From the IMG/VR virus record IMGVR_UViG_3300025127_000174, positions 1 to 29,720 of that record: DNA of 29,720 nt. The stretch is one strand, 5' to 3'. The notes below the pieces were generated by a model. The model did not search any database, had not been told where the DNA came from, and saw only the letters and a list, made by a program, of their open reading frames with translations. The DNA comes from a virus. A program made the position numbers and the translations under genes. Of this stretch, positions 15,779-22,750 are shown piece by piece. Every line of letters begins with the position of its first letter. Position 1 is the first letter of the stretch.

Positions 15779-16840
15779 TTATAACTCAGCATCTGCTGAC
15801 ATTGCACACTGAAATGAATAAGGTGAAGCAACACCAGTGATGTGAAAGCCGTGTTTTGAAATTCTTGAATATGAAACAGCATCATTGCCCACACCATCAG
15901 TGTCCGTATAACCTGCATTATTTGGATATCCACCAACACCATAAGTAGAAACAGTTGGGTCTGTTCTTTTTTGCGTGTGAAAAGGCAACCAAGCTTTATA
16001 AAGATTGTTGTATCCTGATGCAGGATGAGCGCTAAATGAATCTACATCTGACCATATTTCAAGATATCTTTGACATTTTCGAAGCGTCACATCAAAAGGC
16101 TCACTCTCAAATTCTGTTGGGTTCTGCCCTACTTCTAACTGACAGCCAGTCAAAAACCATTCATTATCAGTACTACTCATAATATTGACATTACTTGAAC
16201 TTACTTTGTTTGCCGCTGTTTCACTTTGCCAAGAACCTGTTCCAAGAGTCCCACTTGTGTAAGAAGAGCCTGCCGCTAACCACCATGATATTTCTAGTCC
16301 TGCTCCATTGTCATCATTAAAACCAGATGCTGTGTCACCTTGTATAGTTATCTTTTTTTGTTCCCATGTGTTAGCTGAGTCTATTGTGTAAGTGGCAGAC
16401 TGGTGTTTACTAGCGTCACTATTGTAGAACAATACTGTATATGTTCCTGTTACATTGCTTTTAACATAAAATGAAAGCGTTATGGGTTTCGCTTCAGATG
16501 TTCCATATTGCAAAATTTGACAATTTTGTGCTTCAATTATTTGATGGGGAAAGACTCTTTGAGCAGAACTTAGAGATGTATCTGCTGTGGTAACATCTAA
16601 CTTGTAGCTATTAGCTAAACCAGAGCCAGTTGGAACAGAGCTATCTTGTGTTATTGTTACTGCTCCGTCTGTAGTTTCACTGATAGTCCATCTATCCAAA
16701 GTATATGCTGATGCTGTTGTGTGACTTGTTCCTCTTTGAGCAACTGCCATTGAGCCATTTATAAGCAAGTTTCTGTTTACTCCACCACCACCTGCATTGA
16801 TGTTGCCTATAAGGTTTGCTAAGTCTGATGCTTTGCTCAT
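15779..16840 (-). CDS. Tail fibre with lectin-like domain
   Basis: A 353-aa protein. It begins MSKASDLANLIGNINAGGGG, then NRNLLINGSMAVAQRGTS (near 22-39) and LDRWTI (near 48-53), the start of a widespread phage fibre module with a jelly-roll carbohydrate-binding-like fold. Strands include ITLSFYVKSNVTGTYTVLFY (near 118-137). The module ends with LEVGQNPTEFESEPFDV then LRKCQRYLEIW, matching the common 'E-x-R-x-x-x-x-E-x-x-x-CQRYY' boundary. A C-terminal tip of about 85 residues follows. The ATG overlaps the previous stop (ATGA) and its ribosome binding site is the GDLA codon run of the adhesin gene upstream. Expected to bind a surface glycan; receptor unknown. Confidence 0.83.
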   Translation of the reverse strand: MSKASDLANLIGNINAGGGGVNRNLLINGSMAVAQRGTSHTTASAYTLDRWTISETTDGAVTITQDSSVPTGSGLANSYKLDVTTADTSLSSAQRVFPHQIIEAQNCQILQYGTSEAKPITLSFYVKSNVTGTYTVLFYNSDASKHQSATYTIDSANTWEQKKITIQGDTASGFNDDNGAGLEISWWLAAGSSYTSGTLGTGSWQSETAANKVSSSNVNIMSSTDNEWFLTGCQLEVGQNPTEFESEPFDVTLRKCQRYLEIWSDVDSFSAHPASGYNNLYKAWLPFHTQKRTDPTVSTYGVGGYPNNAGYTDTDGVGNDAVSYSRISKHGFHITGVASPYSFQCAMSADAEL

Positions 16841-17262
16841 GCTAAATCTCCGTGTGCTGAACCCGTGGTTATTACAGTGTCTAAATTATTACCACTACCA
16901 TTTCCTCCTCGGCTCTCATGGTCATAATGAGTAGAAGCCAGACCACTATTTTGACTATCACCAAAGCCAATCGAACAAACCGTTCCGTTGTAAGTGCCGT
17001 CTGCTCCTTGTGTTAGTGCGTATTCCGAATCAGACATATTATTAGTATAAGCAACCCTATATTGACCAGTAGCATTGTCAGTAATACCAGAAACGTTCAA
17101 ACTATCTTTTATTGCAATAGTACCTGTCCCATCCATGTTAATCCAAACCTTACACAACCCCTGTTGCAGATTAGTCGTGGTGCTATTCCCTTCGCCTGTC
17201 ACAGCGATTGACCCTGCTGTAGTGACACCTGTTAATGTATTTATTTTAAGTGTTGATGCCAT
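16837..17262 (-). CDS. Short adhesin paralogue A (GDLA family)
   Basis: A 141-aa member of the five-protein family in this window. Residues 31-40 NLQQGLCKVW, 53-66 DSLNVSGITDNATG and Y81 align without gaps to paralogues B and C. From about residue 82 on the sequence is unique (Gly/Ser/Asn-rich, one Cys) up to the final GDLA. The K-V-W ... D-S-x-N-x-S-x-I-x-D-x-x-T-G core matches a widespread phage tail domain that I know only as a putative receptor-binding or fibre-tip module. Its own ribosome binding site, GGAG, lies in the last codons of the S74 fibre gene. It has no signal peptide or catalytic motif. Confidence 0.8.
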   Translation of the reverse strand: MASTLKINTLTGVTTAGSIAVTGEGNSTTTNLQQGLCKVWINMDGTGTIAIKDSLNVSGITDNATGQYRVAYTNNMSDSEYALTQGADGTYNGTVCSIGFGDSQNSGLASTHYDHESRGGNGSGNNLDTVITTGSAHGDLA

Positions 17263-18203
17263 TACTTAGACTCCAATGCTGTTACTTTGGCTTCAAGTGT
17301 TTCTATCTTTGTTACTGCTTCTTGTAGTGCTTTTGTGAGAAGTGGCACGAGTTTACTGTGGTCTATTGATTGTGGTTCTATGTTACCATTTTTGTCTACT
17401 GCATCTTTTTCGCCATTAACAGCTTCTGGCACAATACTTGAAACCTCATGGGCTAAAAAACCCTCCTGTGTTTTGTCTGACTCTACTTTAAAGTTAAAGC
17501 GTGAAGGTTTAAGTTGTTTTAATCTAGTGGTCGCATCCCATTCTGTAACTACATTTTCTTTAAGTCTATAATCTGAAGAAGTGGGAAAACTAGTGCTAGT
17601 ATTATTATGTTGAATACCTCCAACAAAAGAACCCCCTGTTGTTCTACACGCTATAGCAGTATTAGTACCACTCGCTCCTGTTGGCATAAAATTGATGCCA
17701 TTTACAGAACCAGAAGTTACACTTATTGATATACGTTCCGAACCACTGCCGTCAGTATGCGTTCCCGGTATCATAATAACACCAGAGCTTTTTATCCTCA
17801 TGCGTTCTGTGTCGGCTGTTGTAAATGTTAAAAAAGGATTTGTGTCACTTGAACCTCTAATCCCCCTAATTGCTGCTCCCCTTTTGTTTGTGCTTGAGTT
17901 TGCTGTATCAGTAAAATTAATTAACCCAAGTATTTCACCTTCTCCACCAGTACACTCAGACGCAAACACTATAGCTCCTCTTTCTGTACCTGCTGATTCT
18001 AATACCAACGTTTGACCGTCACTACCATCAACATATGTGCTTGGTGTTGTGCTATTTATTCCCACATTACCAGTCGCATCAATTATAGCTTTCTGGCTAC
18101 CTGCTATGTTAAACTTGATATTGTCATTAGTCGCAAGGTCAATACCTGAGTCATTATCTCCCCCTGCATTGACGATTGTATCTACTTTAATTTCGCTTGC
18201 CAT
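17262..18203 (-). CDS. Tail fibre with C-terminal Peptidase_S74 chaperone
   Basis: A 313-aa protein. The N-terminus (MASEIKVDTIVNAGGDNDSG then IDLATNDNIKFN) is a typical fibre shaft start. The beta-rich middle has strand repeats, including TTADTERMRIKSSGVIMIPG. From about residue 206 comes a Peptidase_S74 intramolecular chaperone: SSDYRLKENV with the likely nucleophile Ser210 and partner Lys215, GFLAHEVSSIVPEAV near 248-262, DHSKLVPLLTKALQEA near 281-296, and a short C-terminal coiled coil. In known members this domain drives trimerisation and then cleaves itself off before the serine. Expected mature fibre is about 209 residues. Starts at TAATG after adhesin B. Confidence 0.9.
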   Translation of the reverse strand: MASEIKVDTIVNAGGDNDSGIDLATNDNIKFNIAGSQKAIIDATGNVGINSTTPSTYVDGSDGQTLVLESAGTERGAIVFASECTGGEGEILGLINFTDTANSSTNKRGAAIRGIRGSSDTNPFLTFTTADTERMRIKSSGVIMIPGTHTDGSGSERISISVTSGSVNGINFMPTGASGTNTAIACRTTGGSFVGGIQHNNTSTSFPTSSDYRLKENVVTEWDATTRLKQLKPSRFNFKVESDKTQEGFLAHEVSSIVPEAVNGEKDAVDKNGNIEPQSIDHSKLVPLLTKALQEAVTKIETLEAKVTALESK

Positions 18204-18616
18204 TATGCTAAATCTCCTGCAATTAATGTATCATGATATTCAGGGTCAACAGCATTTCCATTTTCAAAAATTTGTAATTTTGCTTGGGCAGTAGTATGTG
18301 TGCCATCAGATTGTTGCAAAGGTGCATTACATCCAGAATCTGAAACTGTGTGTTGATGACCTGCAACTCCACAATAATTTTTATTTGAAAAACCATTTGT
18401 AAAAACTAATCTATAATCACCAGTGCCTTGATCACTTATAGAGGATGCGTTAAAACTGTCATAAAAAGAAGGAGTGCTTCTGCCATCTAAAACACTAAAA
18501 ACTTTTATTAACCCTTGCTGTAAATTAGTAGTCGCAGATGTACCTTCACCCAAGACATTTATACTGCCACCTGTGGTGCTACCTTTTAAATTATCTACTC
18601 TAAGTTCACTGGTCAT
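18203..18616 (-). CDS. Short adhesin paralogue B (GDLA family)
   Basis: A 137-aa protein aligned end to end over its first 81 residues with paralogue A: SINVLGEGTSATTNLQQGL near 18-36, DSFNASSISDQGTG near 53-66 and Tyr81. The C-terminal part (HQHTVSDSGCNAPLQ and onward) is unrelated to the other copies, with two His and a Cys, before the closing GDLA. The ATG overlaps the stop of the 154-aa gene (ATGA). It lies two genes from paralogue A, separated by the S74 fibre. The variable tip is the likely receptor contact, by inference. Confidence 0.8.
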   Translation of the reverse strand: MTSELRVDNLKGSTTGGSINVLGEGTSATTNLQQGLIKVFSVLDGRSTPSFYDSFNASSISDQGTGDYRLVFTNGFSNKNYCGVAGHQHTVSDSGCNAPLQQSDGTHTTAQAKLQIFENGNAVDPEYHDTLIAGDLA

Positions 18617-19077
18617 AATATTGTATAAAATCCATTAACTGTTAGCGTTGCTGATGCACCGACTGTAATAGGTCCTGCTGACAGTGCATTGGTTGTGCTA
18701 CTGATTGTTATGTCAGCACTAATAGTCTGACCATTGGTTCGTATAATACTATCATTACCTAAGAAGGGATAGCGTGTGTCTGACTCAGACTTGGTGTAGC
18801 TGTTGGCTATACTAAACGCATCATATACCACTATCTCGACAACATCGTTGACAGATGCACCTGTAACTAAAACCACTGTCGTGCCTGTTGTGGAGGTATA
18901 ATCTGTGGCAGGTTTGAGTAGTATACCATTCTGATAGACATCAACATACTCCCCATCTGCATATGTAAGCGTATTGGAATTAGCATCCGAGCCAGAGAAA
19001 GAGGTCTGCCCTGCTGTGGCTTGGTATATGAAGCGTGTTCTAACCCCTTGGTTGGGTGCTTTTCCTATGTATGGCAT
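18613..19077 (-). CDS. Fibre-attachment-type protein, MPYIG family
   Basis: A 154-aa protein starting MPYIGKAPNQGVRTRFIY. The segment TLTYADGEYVDVYQNGILL then PATDY (near 36-60) and VEIVVYDAFSIA (near 81-92) are hallmarks of a marine phage fibre domain I recognise, usually N-terminal in longer fibres. SYTKSESDTRY (near 93-103) is a typical trimeric fibre linker. The C-terminal 40 residues form a beta module (ITISSTTNALSAGPITVGAS...LTVNGFYTIL) that recurs in the 149-aa gene at 21956. A tail attachment or short-fibre role is inferred. Confidence 0.8.
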   Translation of the reverse strand: MPYIGKAPNQGVRTRFIYQATAGQTSFSGSDANSNTLTYADGEYVDVYQNGILLKPATDYTSTTGTTVVLVTGASVNDVVEIVVYDAFSIANSYTKSESDTRYPFLGNDSIIRTNGQTISADITISSTTNALSAGPITVGASATLTVNGFYTIL

Positions 19078-19080
19078 ATT

Positions 19081-19356
19081 TTAACCCTTTGCGTATTTGT
19101 CTTTGACTGCTTTGATAGTTTTTTTCCAACCATCAATGCCGTTGTGGTATAAATCATCTAATTGGTCTGCTGTTGATGGATAGGCTTCTGCTCTATCTCT
19201 TTTATACTTTACAGCTTCCCATTCTTTTTTTAGAGTAGCCATATGTTTTAATCTTTTTGTTTCATCATCATAATCTGACTGACCAAAGCGAGAAACTATT
19301 TCTTTCCAAACAGAGTGGTGTTCATCTTTCCATGTTTTTAATTCTAAAAATTTCAT
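19081..19356 (-). CDS. Small tail-fibre-assembly-like protein
   Basis: A 91-aa protein, mostly charged helix, with the signature RAEAYPSTADQLDDLYHNGI (near 55-74) and ending IKAVKDKYAKG. The element R-x-x-x-YPS-x-x-DQLD-x-x-YH is shared by many small phage proteins beside fibre genes, some classed as XkdW- or tail-fibre-chaperone-like. Such proteins are thought to help fold or attach fibres. I infer that role here from the motif and its position between fibre genes. The ribosome binding site is weak (AAGAAAG). Confidence 0.78.
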   Translation of the reverse strand: MKFLELKTWKDEHHSVWKEIVSRFGQSDYDDETKRLKHMATLKKEWEAVKYKRDRAEAYPSTADQLDDLYHNGIDGWKKTIKAVKDKYAKG

Positions 19357-19365
19357 GTTACTTTC

Positions 19366-19872
19366 TTATGCCAAACGGCAACCTCCCCATTGTGAGTGCG
19401 CCCTATAATACTCTGAGTCAGTAAGAGTAGCACAAACTGCCATCGTATCTCCACTTGTTAAAGGAATAACTATTGTTGCTGTTTGACTATGTTCATCGTC
19501 TGAATAAGCAACAGTAAAATGTCTTGAAGCTGACCTTTGAAAATCAACTTTTGCAGAATTTTTTAAAAAACCAAAGCAGTTACTGGTATCAGTATTATGT
19601 GTATATACAGCAAACCAAAACAAATATACACCCGTTGCAGGTGCAGTATATTTATAAGTTGATGTGTTATAATTACTACCTGTGTCAAAACTATCGCCAT
19701 CGGAATCGTTATCAAAAGCAAGTATGCCCTCATTAGCAACTACAGCCCACTGACTAAGGTCAGACCTAGCAGAAAATGCAGCACTTCCACTTGGAAGACC
19801 ACTTACAGTGCCAGTAAAGGCAAAGGTATCTGTTAAATTTACTCCCTCTGCTTGTACTTTAGTTAAAGCCAT
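19366..19872 (-). CDS. C1q-like jelly-roll adhesin
   Basis: A 168-aa protein. After a short fibre-type leader (MALTKVQAEGVNLTDTFAF then GTVSGLPSG) residues about 32-168 follow the C1q/TNF-like order: AFSARSD, a strand ending AFDNDSDGDSF, DTGSNYNTSTYKYTAP (the C1q 'N-x-x-x-x-x-Y-x-AP' core), TGVYLFWFAVYT, a middle with FLKNSAKVDFQR, then TATIVIPLTSGDTMAV, ending with a WGGCRLA strand in place of the usual F-x-G-x-L-L. C1q-like domains form trimeric heads and are used by phages and bacteria as adhesion modules. A receptor-binding head on a short fibre is therefore likely. The fold assignment rests on pattern only. Confidence 0.8.
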   Translation of the reverse strand: MALTKVQAEGVNLTDTFAFTGTVSGLPSGSAAFSARSDLSQWAVVANEGILAFDNDSDGDSFDTGSNYNTSTYKYTAPATGVYLFWFAVYTHNTDTSNCFGFLKNSAKVDFQRSASRHFTVAYSDDEHSQTATIVIPLTSGDTMAVCATLTDSEYYRAHSQWGGCRLA

Positions 19873-19881
19873 TTATTTACC

Positions 19882-20253
19882 TCATGCGTAAGGGCTGTCA
19901 CCCAATGTGCTTGTATCCCAAGCAGCTTTTAGTTTAGCTATTGTGTCTGCATCATCTATAGCTTTTGCAGCAGGAGCATCTCTCAATGCTTTCTTCTTGT
20001 TTACAGATGCTGTTTTAGCCGATGCGTCATCAGCTTCCAATGCTTTCATGTAGGTTACATCTTCAGCTTCTAACAAAGGCTTTCTGACTTCTCTGATCTT
20101 GTCTTTGAATATCTTCTTAGCTTCTATCATGTCTTCGGATATCACGGAGCCACTAAGCTTCCATGCGTTTCTAAAATGTCTGTCAGATGGCACAGTTGCA
20201 GTAGACGCATCTATGGTTGCCCCATCCTTATCTGTTATAAATGTTTTGGTCAT
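19882..20253 (-). CDS. Tail-fibre-assembly-like protein with RNAWK motif
   Basis: A 123-aa protein with the ATG at 20253, chosen over a longer in-frame start because GGAG sits 6 nt upstream and the longer version would reach into the preceding gene. Residues 21-35 read VPSDRHFRNAWKLSG, followed by a charged helix (DMIEAKKIFKDKIREVRKPL) and an Ala/Asp/Lys-rich tail ending WDTSTLGDSPYA. I recognise the P-x-D/S-R-x-F-R-x-AW plus helix layout from marine phage proteins near fibres, thought to act in fibre assembly. The preceding gene ends with a similar motif. Confidence 0.78.
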   Translation of the reverse strand: MTKTFITDKDGATIDASTATVPSDRHFRNAWKLSGSVISEDMIEAKKIFKDKIREVRKPLLEAEDVTYMKALEADDASAKTASVNKKKALRDAPAAKAIDDADTIAKLKAAWDTSTLGDSPYA

Positions 20254-20261
20254 CGTATCTC

Positions 20262-20720
20262 CTATGCCACTTGTTGATCTATTTTCCAAGCGTTACGCCA
20301 TGTTCGATGTGACGGTAACTGCTCCTTCTTTACTATAAGCAAACGCTTTCTATTTGCTTGCTCATAATCTTTCCACACTCTCTCAGGTATGTCTTTCATA
20401 ATCAAGTATTCTATTGCCTGTTCCTCTGTCATTGATTCTACTGGCTTTGTATTATGGAGTAAATACCCTCGTGTATGCTTTACAAAATCTGGTTGTGCTT
20501 CGTCCTTCTTGAGTTCCCAATACACCCACACAGGTGGTAGTATGCCACCATTCAATGCACACGCCATCCAATTAGGGTCAGGGTGTGTTATCTTTGCAGG
20601 TTCATCTAGGCTATCTGGGTCTTCCCATACAATGCAATATTCACTTCTGTATGGCTGTAGGTTTTGCTTTGCCCACCCTAGTCTATCCCATAAATGTGTT
20701 CCTTGAAATTCTGGTGTCAT
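20262..20720 (-). CDS. Fibre-region protein ending in an RNAWK motif
   Basis: A 152-aa soluble protein rich in Trp and Pro (WDRLGWAKQNLQPYRSEYCI near 11-30, PPVWVYWELKKDEAQPDF near 62-79). The C-terminal part has EEQAIEYLIMKDIPERVWKD followed by RKRLLIVKKEQLPSHRTWRN and AWKI. The final P-S-x-R-x-x-RNAWK matches residues 22-32 of the next gene's product. Its ATG overlaps the previous stop (ATGA) and uses the GDLA codon run of adhesin C as ribosome binding site. It is likely a fibre-assembly or accessory protein by motif and location; no enzymatic signature is seen. Confidence 0.75.
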   Translation of the reverse strand: MTPEFQGTHLWDRLGWAKQNLQPYRSEYCIVWEDPDSLDEPAKITHPDPNWMACALNGGILPPVWVYWELKKDEAQPDFVKHTRGYLLHNTKPVESMTEEQAIEYLIMKDIPERVWKDYEQANRKRLLIVKKEQLPSHRTWRNAWKIDQQVA

Positions 20721-21121
20721 GCTAAATCTCCTATTCCTGCAAAAGAGTTTTTGTCTACGTCAATCGTAGTTCCATCAGTCTCTCTAACTTGATACCCACA
20801 AGTAGTTGTTGCGTGTGTGTCTTGAGAGCAACAAACACCATATACATTATTTTCTCCTGACATATTACCTAAAGCAGAGTAAAATGCGTTACCCATCGCA
20901 TTTGTAAAGGTAACAGTAAAGTCCCCTGTGGCATTATCTGTTACACCAGAAACATTAAAAGAATCTCTTATAATGTTGTCAGTCTTACTATCCCATACAC
21001 CAGAATATTTAGCCAAACCCTGTTGCACATTCGTAGTGGTAATATTCCCTGCACCTGCAACAATAGTGATGCTGTTCTTTGCGTCTACTCCCTCTAGGGC
21101 ATTTGTTCTTAGTGTGCTCAT
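20717..21121 (-). CDS. Short adhesin paralogue C (GDLA family)
   Basis: A 134-aa protein from the ATG at 21121, which overlaps the previous stop (ATGA) and has GGAGA upstream; a longer reading with six extra residues is less likely. Conserved landmarks: TTTNVQQGLAK near 28-38, DSFNVSGVTDNATGDFTV near 53-70, FTNAM near 72-76, Tyr81. The unique tip (GNMSGENNVYGVCCSQDTH and onward) is the most Cys-rich of the family, with three Cys, and ends GIGDLA. Its GQ-for-GE change and GAGN segment make it the second most divergent copy in the N-terminal half. Confidence 0.8.
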   Translation of the reverse strand: MSTLRTNALEGVDAKNSITIVAGAGNITTTNVQQGLAKYSGVWDSKTDNIIRDSFNVSGVTDNATGDFTVTFTNAMGNAFYSALGNMSGENNVYGVCCSQDTHATTTCGYQVRETDGTTIDVDKNSFAGIGDLA

Positions 21122-21549
21122 GCCAAGTCTCCGTGACAACTCAATGATAAATAAGCATAGTCAGAAACACCACATGCTGTATCTGTATTGTAAATATTAA
21201 CTATTTGAACAGATGTAGTGAGAACTGTGTCATCTTGTAATGGTTGTATTTGATAACTTGCTGTTGTAACATCACTTGCATTTGCTGCTGCTCCTCCAGT
21301 TGTATATGCCTTGTTAGCACGAAAAGCATTAGTATGATTATGCGTTTGATTACCTGTTCCATTGTCTCCAACAGAGGAGACATTAAAACTGTCGTTTGTA
21401 GCAGTAGAGGAGGTTGCATTACTGTATGATATCCATGTTTTAGCCAACCCCTGCTGTAAGTTAGTAGTTGTAGAGTTACCCTCTCCTGTGACGGCAATAG
21501 ACCCTGCTGTTGATGTGCCTGTGAGTGTGTTTGTTTTGAGTGTTGCCAT
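21118..21549 (-). CDS. Short adhesin paralogue D (GDLA family)
   Basis: A 143-aa protein. Its first 35 residues are almost the same as paralogue A (TAGSIAVTGEGNSTTTNLQQ at 14-33, versus 15-34 in A), while the tips are unrelated, which suggests recent duplication or exchange of the N-terminal half. The core DSFNVSSVGDNGTG lies near 53-66. The tip contains His-Asn-His and a Tyr/Thr-rich segment with two Cys, ending CHGDLA. The start is a TAATG junction after paralogue E, with GGAGAC as ribosome binding site. Confidence 0.8.
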   Translation of the reverse strand: MATLKTNTLTGTSTAGSIAVTGEGNSTTTNLQQGLAKTWISYSNATSSTATNDSFNVSSVGDNGTGNQTHNHTNAFRANKAYTTGGAAANASDVTTASYQIQPLQDDTVLTTSVQIVNIYNTDTACGVSDYAYLSLSCHGDLA

Positions 21550-21959
21550 TATGCCAAGTCTCCAAACGCTACACTACCAAATTCGTTATCTGTATATGAT
21601 CCAGAATGGTAAGAATTTTGTTGCCATTTGGTTACAGTCAAAGCATCACACCAGTGCGTTAAGTCCGTTTGATTTTCAATATAAGAACATAAAACAGAAT
21701 AATTGGCATTAGCCATGTCATTTGCAATATTTATCTGCTGTTTACCTGTTCCTATATCAGTTATACCTGATGCGTTAAAACTATCACTCAAAGCCGTTCC
21801 ATCTACCGTTGAGTGCGCCCAAACTTTAGCCAACCCCTGTTGTAAGTTAGTCGTAGTAGCACTGCTCTCACCACGAACACTTACTTGACCAGAGCTATCC
21901 ACAGTCATACTTGTGGTATTATTTGTATGCTTTATATTTTGTACTAGGAGATTGCTCAT
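21549..21959 (-). CDS. Short adhesin paralogue E (GDLA family)
   Basis: A 136-aa protein and the most divergent N-terminus of the family: MSNLLVQNIKHTNNTTSMTV then SGQVSVRGESSATTTNLQQG, about seven residues longer than the others before the conserved NLQQGLAKVW (38-47) and DSFNASGITDIGTG (59-72). The tip includes HWCDALTVTKWQQNSYHSGS and ends FGDLA. Its ATG overlaps the stop of the 149-aa MPYIG gene (ATGA). In transcription order it is the first of three consecutive copies (E, D, C). Confidence 0.8.
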   Translation of the reverse strand: MSNLLVQNIKHTNNTTSMTVDSSGQVSVRGESSATTTNLQQGLAKVWAHSTVDGTALSDSFNASGITDIGTGKQQINIANDMANANYSVLCSYIENQTDLTHWCDALTVTKWQQNSYHSGSYTDNEFGSVAFGDLA

Positions 21960-22405
21960 AGTATTGCCACGTTCCCTCCAGAGTTAATCGTCAGTGTTAC
22001 ACCACTTGCTATGGTCAACGGACCTGTGACGTTAGCGTTTTCTGTAGCTTCTATCGTTGTGTTTACATCAAGTGTCTGAGCATTGGTTCTAAACATACCA
22101 CCATTTTTAAATGTGCCTTTGTTCTGTGTGGGTATTGTAATGCTTGTATCTGTTGCACCAAGATAAATTACAAAGATATTACCTGTGCCAGTTGATGGAG
22201 CTTCTGTAAACGTAAGGCTTGTACCATTGGGTACAGTAAATGCGTCTACACTCTCTTGTATTACACCGTCAACGCTTACTACGATGTCCTCTTGAGCAAC
22301 AGTTTGATTTAAGGTAAAGACCGTTGTAGAGTTATCTCCGTTAAACTCCTGCGTTGCAGGTCTTGATGAAAAACTAGAACCAACTTGACTACCAATATAT
22401 GGCAT
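21956..22405 (-). CDS. Fibre-attachment-type protein, second MPYIG copy
   Basis: A 149-aa protein starting MPYIGSQVGSSFSSRPATQE. The first 85 residues differ from the 154-aa MPYIG protein but have the same beta-type layout: FTLNQTVAQEDIVVSVDGVI near 30-49, then SLTFTEAPSTGTGNIFVIYL. The C-terminal ~45 residues (MFRTNAQTLDVNTTIEATEN, then VTGPLTIASGVTLTINSG) match the C-terminal module of the 154-aa protein (IIRTNGQTISADITISSTTN...). This makes it a mosaic: shared start and tail, different middle. A short fibre or attachment protein is inferred. Confidence 0.8.
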   Translation of the reverse strand: MPYIGSQVGSSFSSRPATQEFNGDNSTTVFTLNQTVAQEDIVVSVDGVIQESVDAFTVPNGTSLTFTEAPSTGTGNIFVIYLGATDTSITIPTQNKGTFKNGGMFRTNAQTLDVNTTIEATENANVTGPLTIASGVTLTINSGGNVAIL

Positions 22406-22413
22406 AACTCCTC

Positions 22414-22740
22414 CTATGTGCTAATGGCATCCACCACAGAAACCCAAACATCTGCACTGCTTGCCGTATTGCTTTTTACTTTTAGTGCATCACCAGACTG
22501 CATTACAACCTTTGCTCCACCGTCTAATATTTGTAGTGCTGATCCTGCAGGTATGGGTGCATCCTTAATTAGATGAATATCGTTTGAACTATCGTTGATA
22601 TATACCTCAACCGTAATTTGCGATGAAGTTACATTTGCTACCATGATCCCAACTATAGCGTCATCTGAGTTTGCTGTTCGTAAAGTTACGGCACTTGTGC
22701 CTACACCGTTGGCTGTATTTCGTTCAAAATCTTGTGCCAT
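22414..22740 (-). CDS. Small conserved beta-type virion protein
   Basis: A 108-aa protein: MAQDFERNTANGVGTSAVTL, then AIVGIMVANVTSSQITVEVY (near 28-47), HLIKDAPIPAGSALQILDGG (near 55-74) and a C-terminal SADVWVSVVDAIST. It is an all-beta, Ig-like pattern conserved in marine phage contigs, as far as I recall, always near fibre genes. No Cys and no charge bias. A structural or fibre-collar role is inferred from neighbours; no experimental function is known to me. Confidence 0.8.
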   Translation of the reverse strand: MAQDFERNTANGVGTSAVTLRTANSDDAIVGIMVANVTSSQITVEVYINDSSNDIHLIKDAPIPAGSALQILDGGAKVVMQSGDALKVKSNTASSADVWVSVVDAIST

Positions 22741-22750
22741 ATATTCTCCT

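Noticed and set aside
20254-20289. Longer start for the 123-aa RNAWK protein
   Set aside because: The extension would overlap the end of the preceding gene and lacks a ribosome binding site, whereas GGAG precedes the ATG at 20253.
16837-21959. Diversity-generating retroelement as the source of adhesin variation
   Set aside because: No reverse transcriptase gene or template repeat was seen, and the variable tips differ in whole sequence and length rather than at adenine-derived positions.
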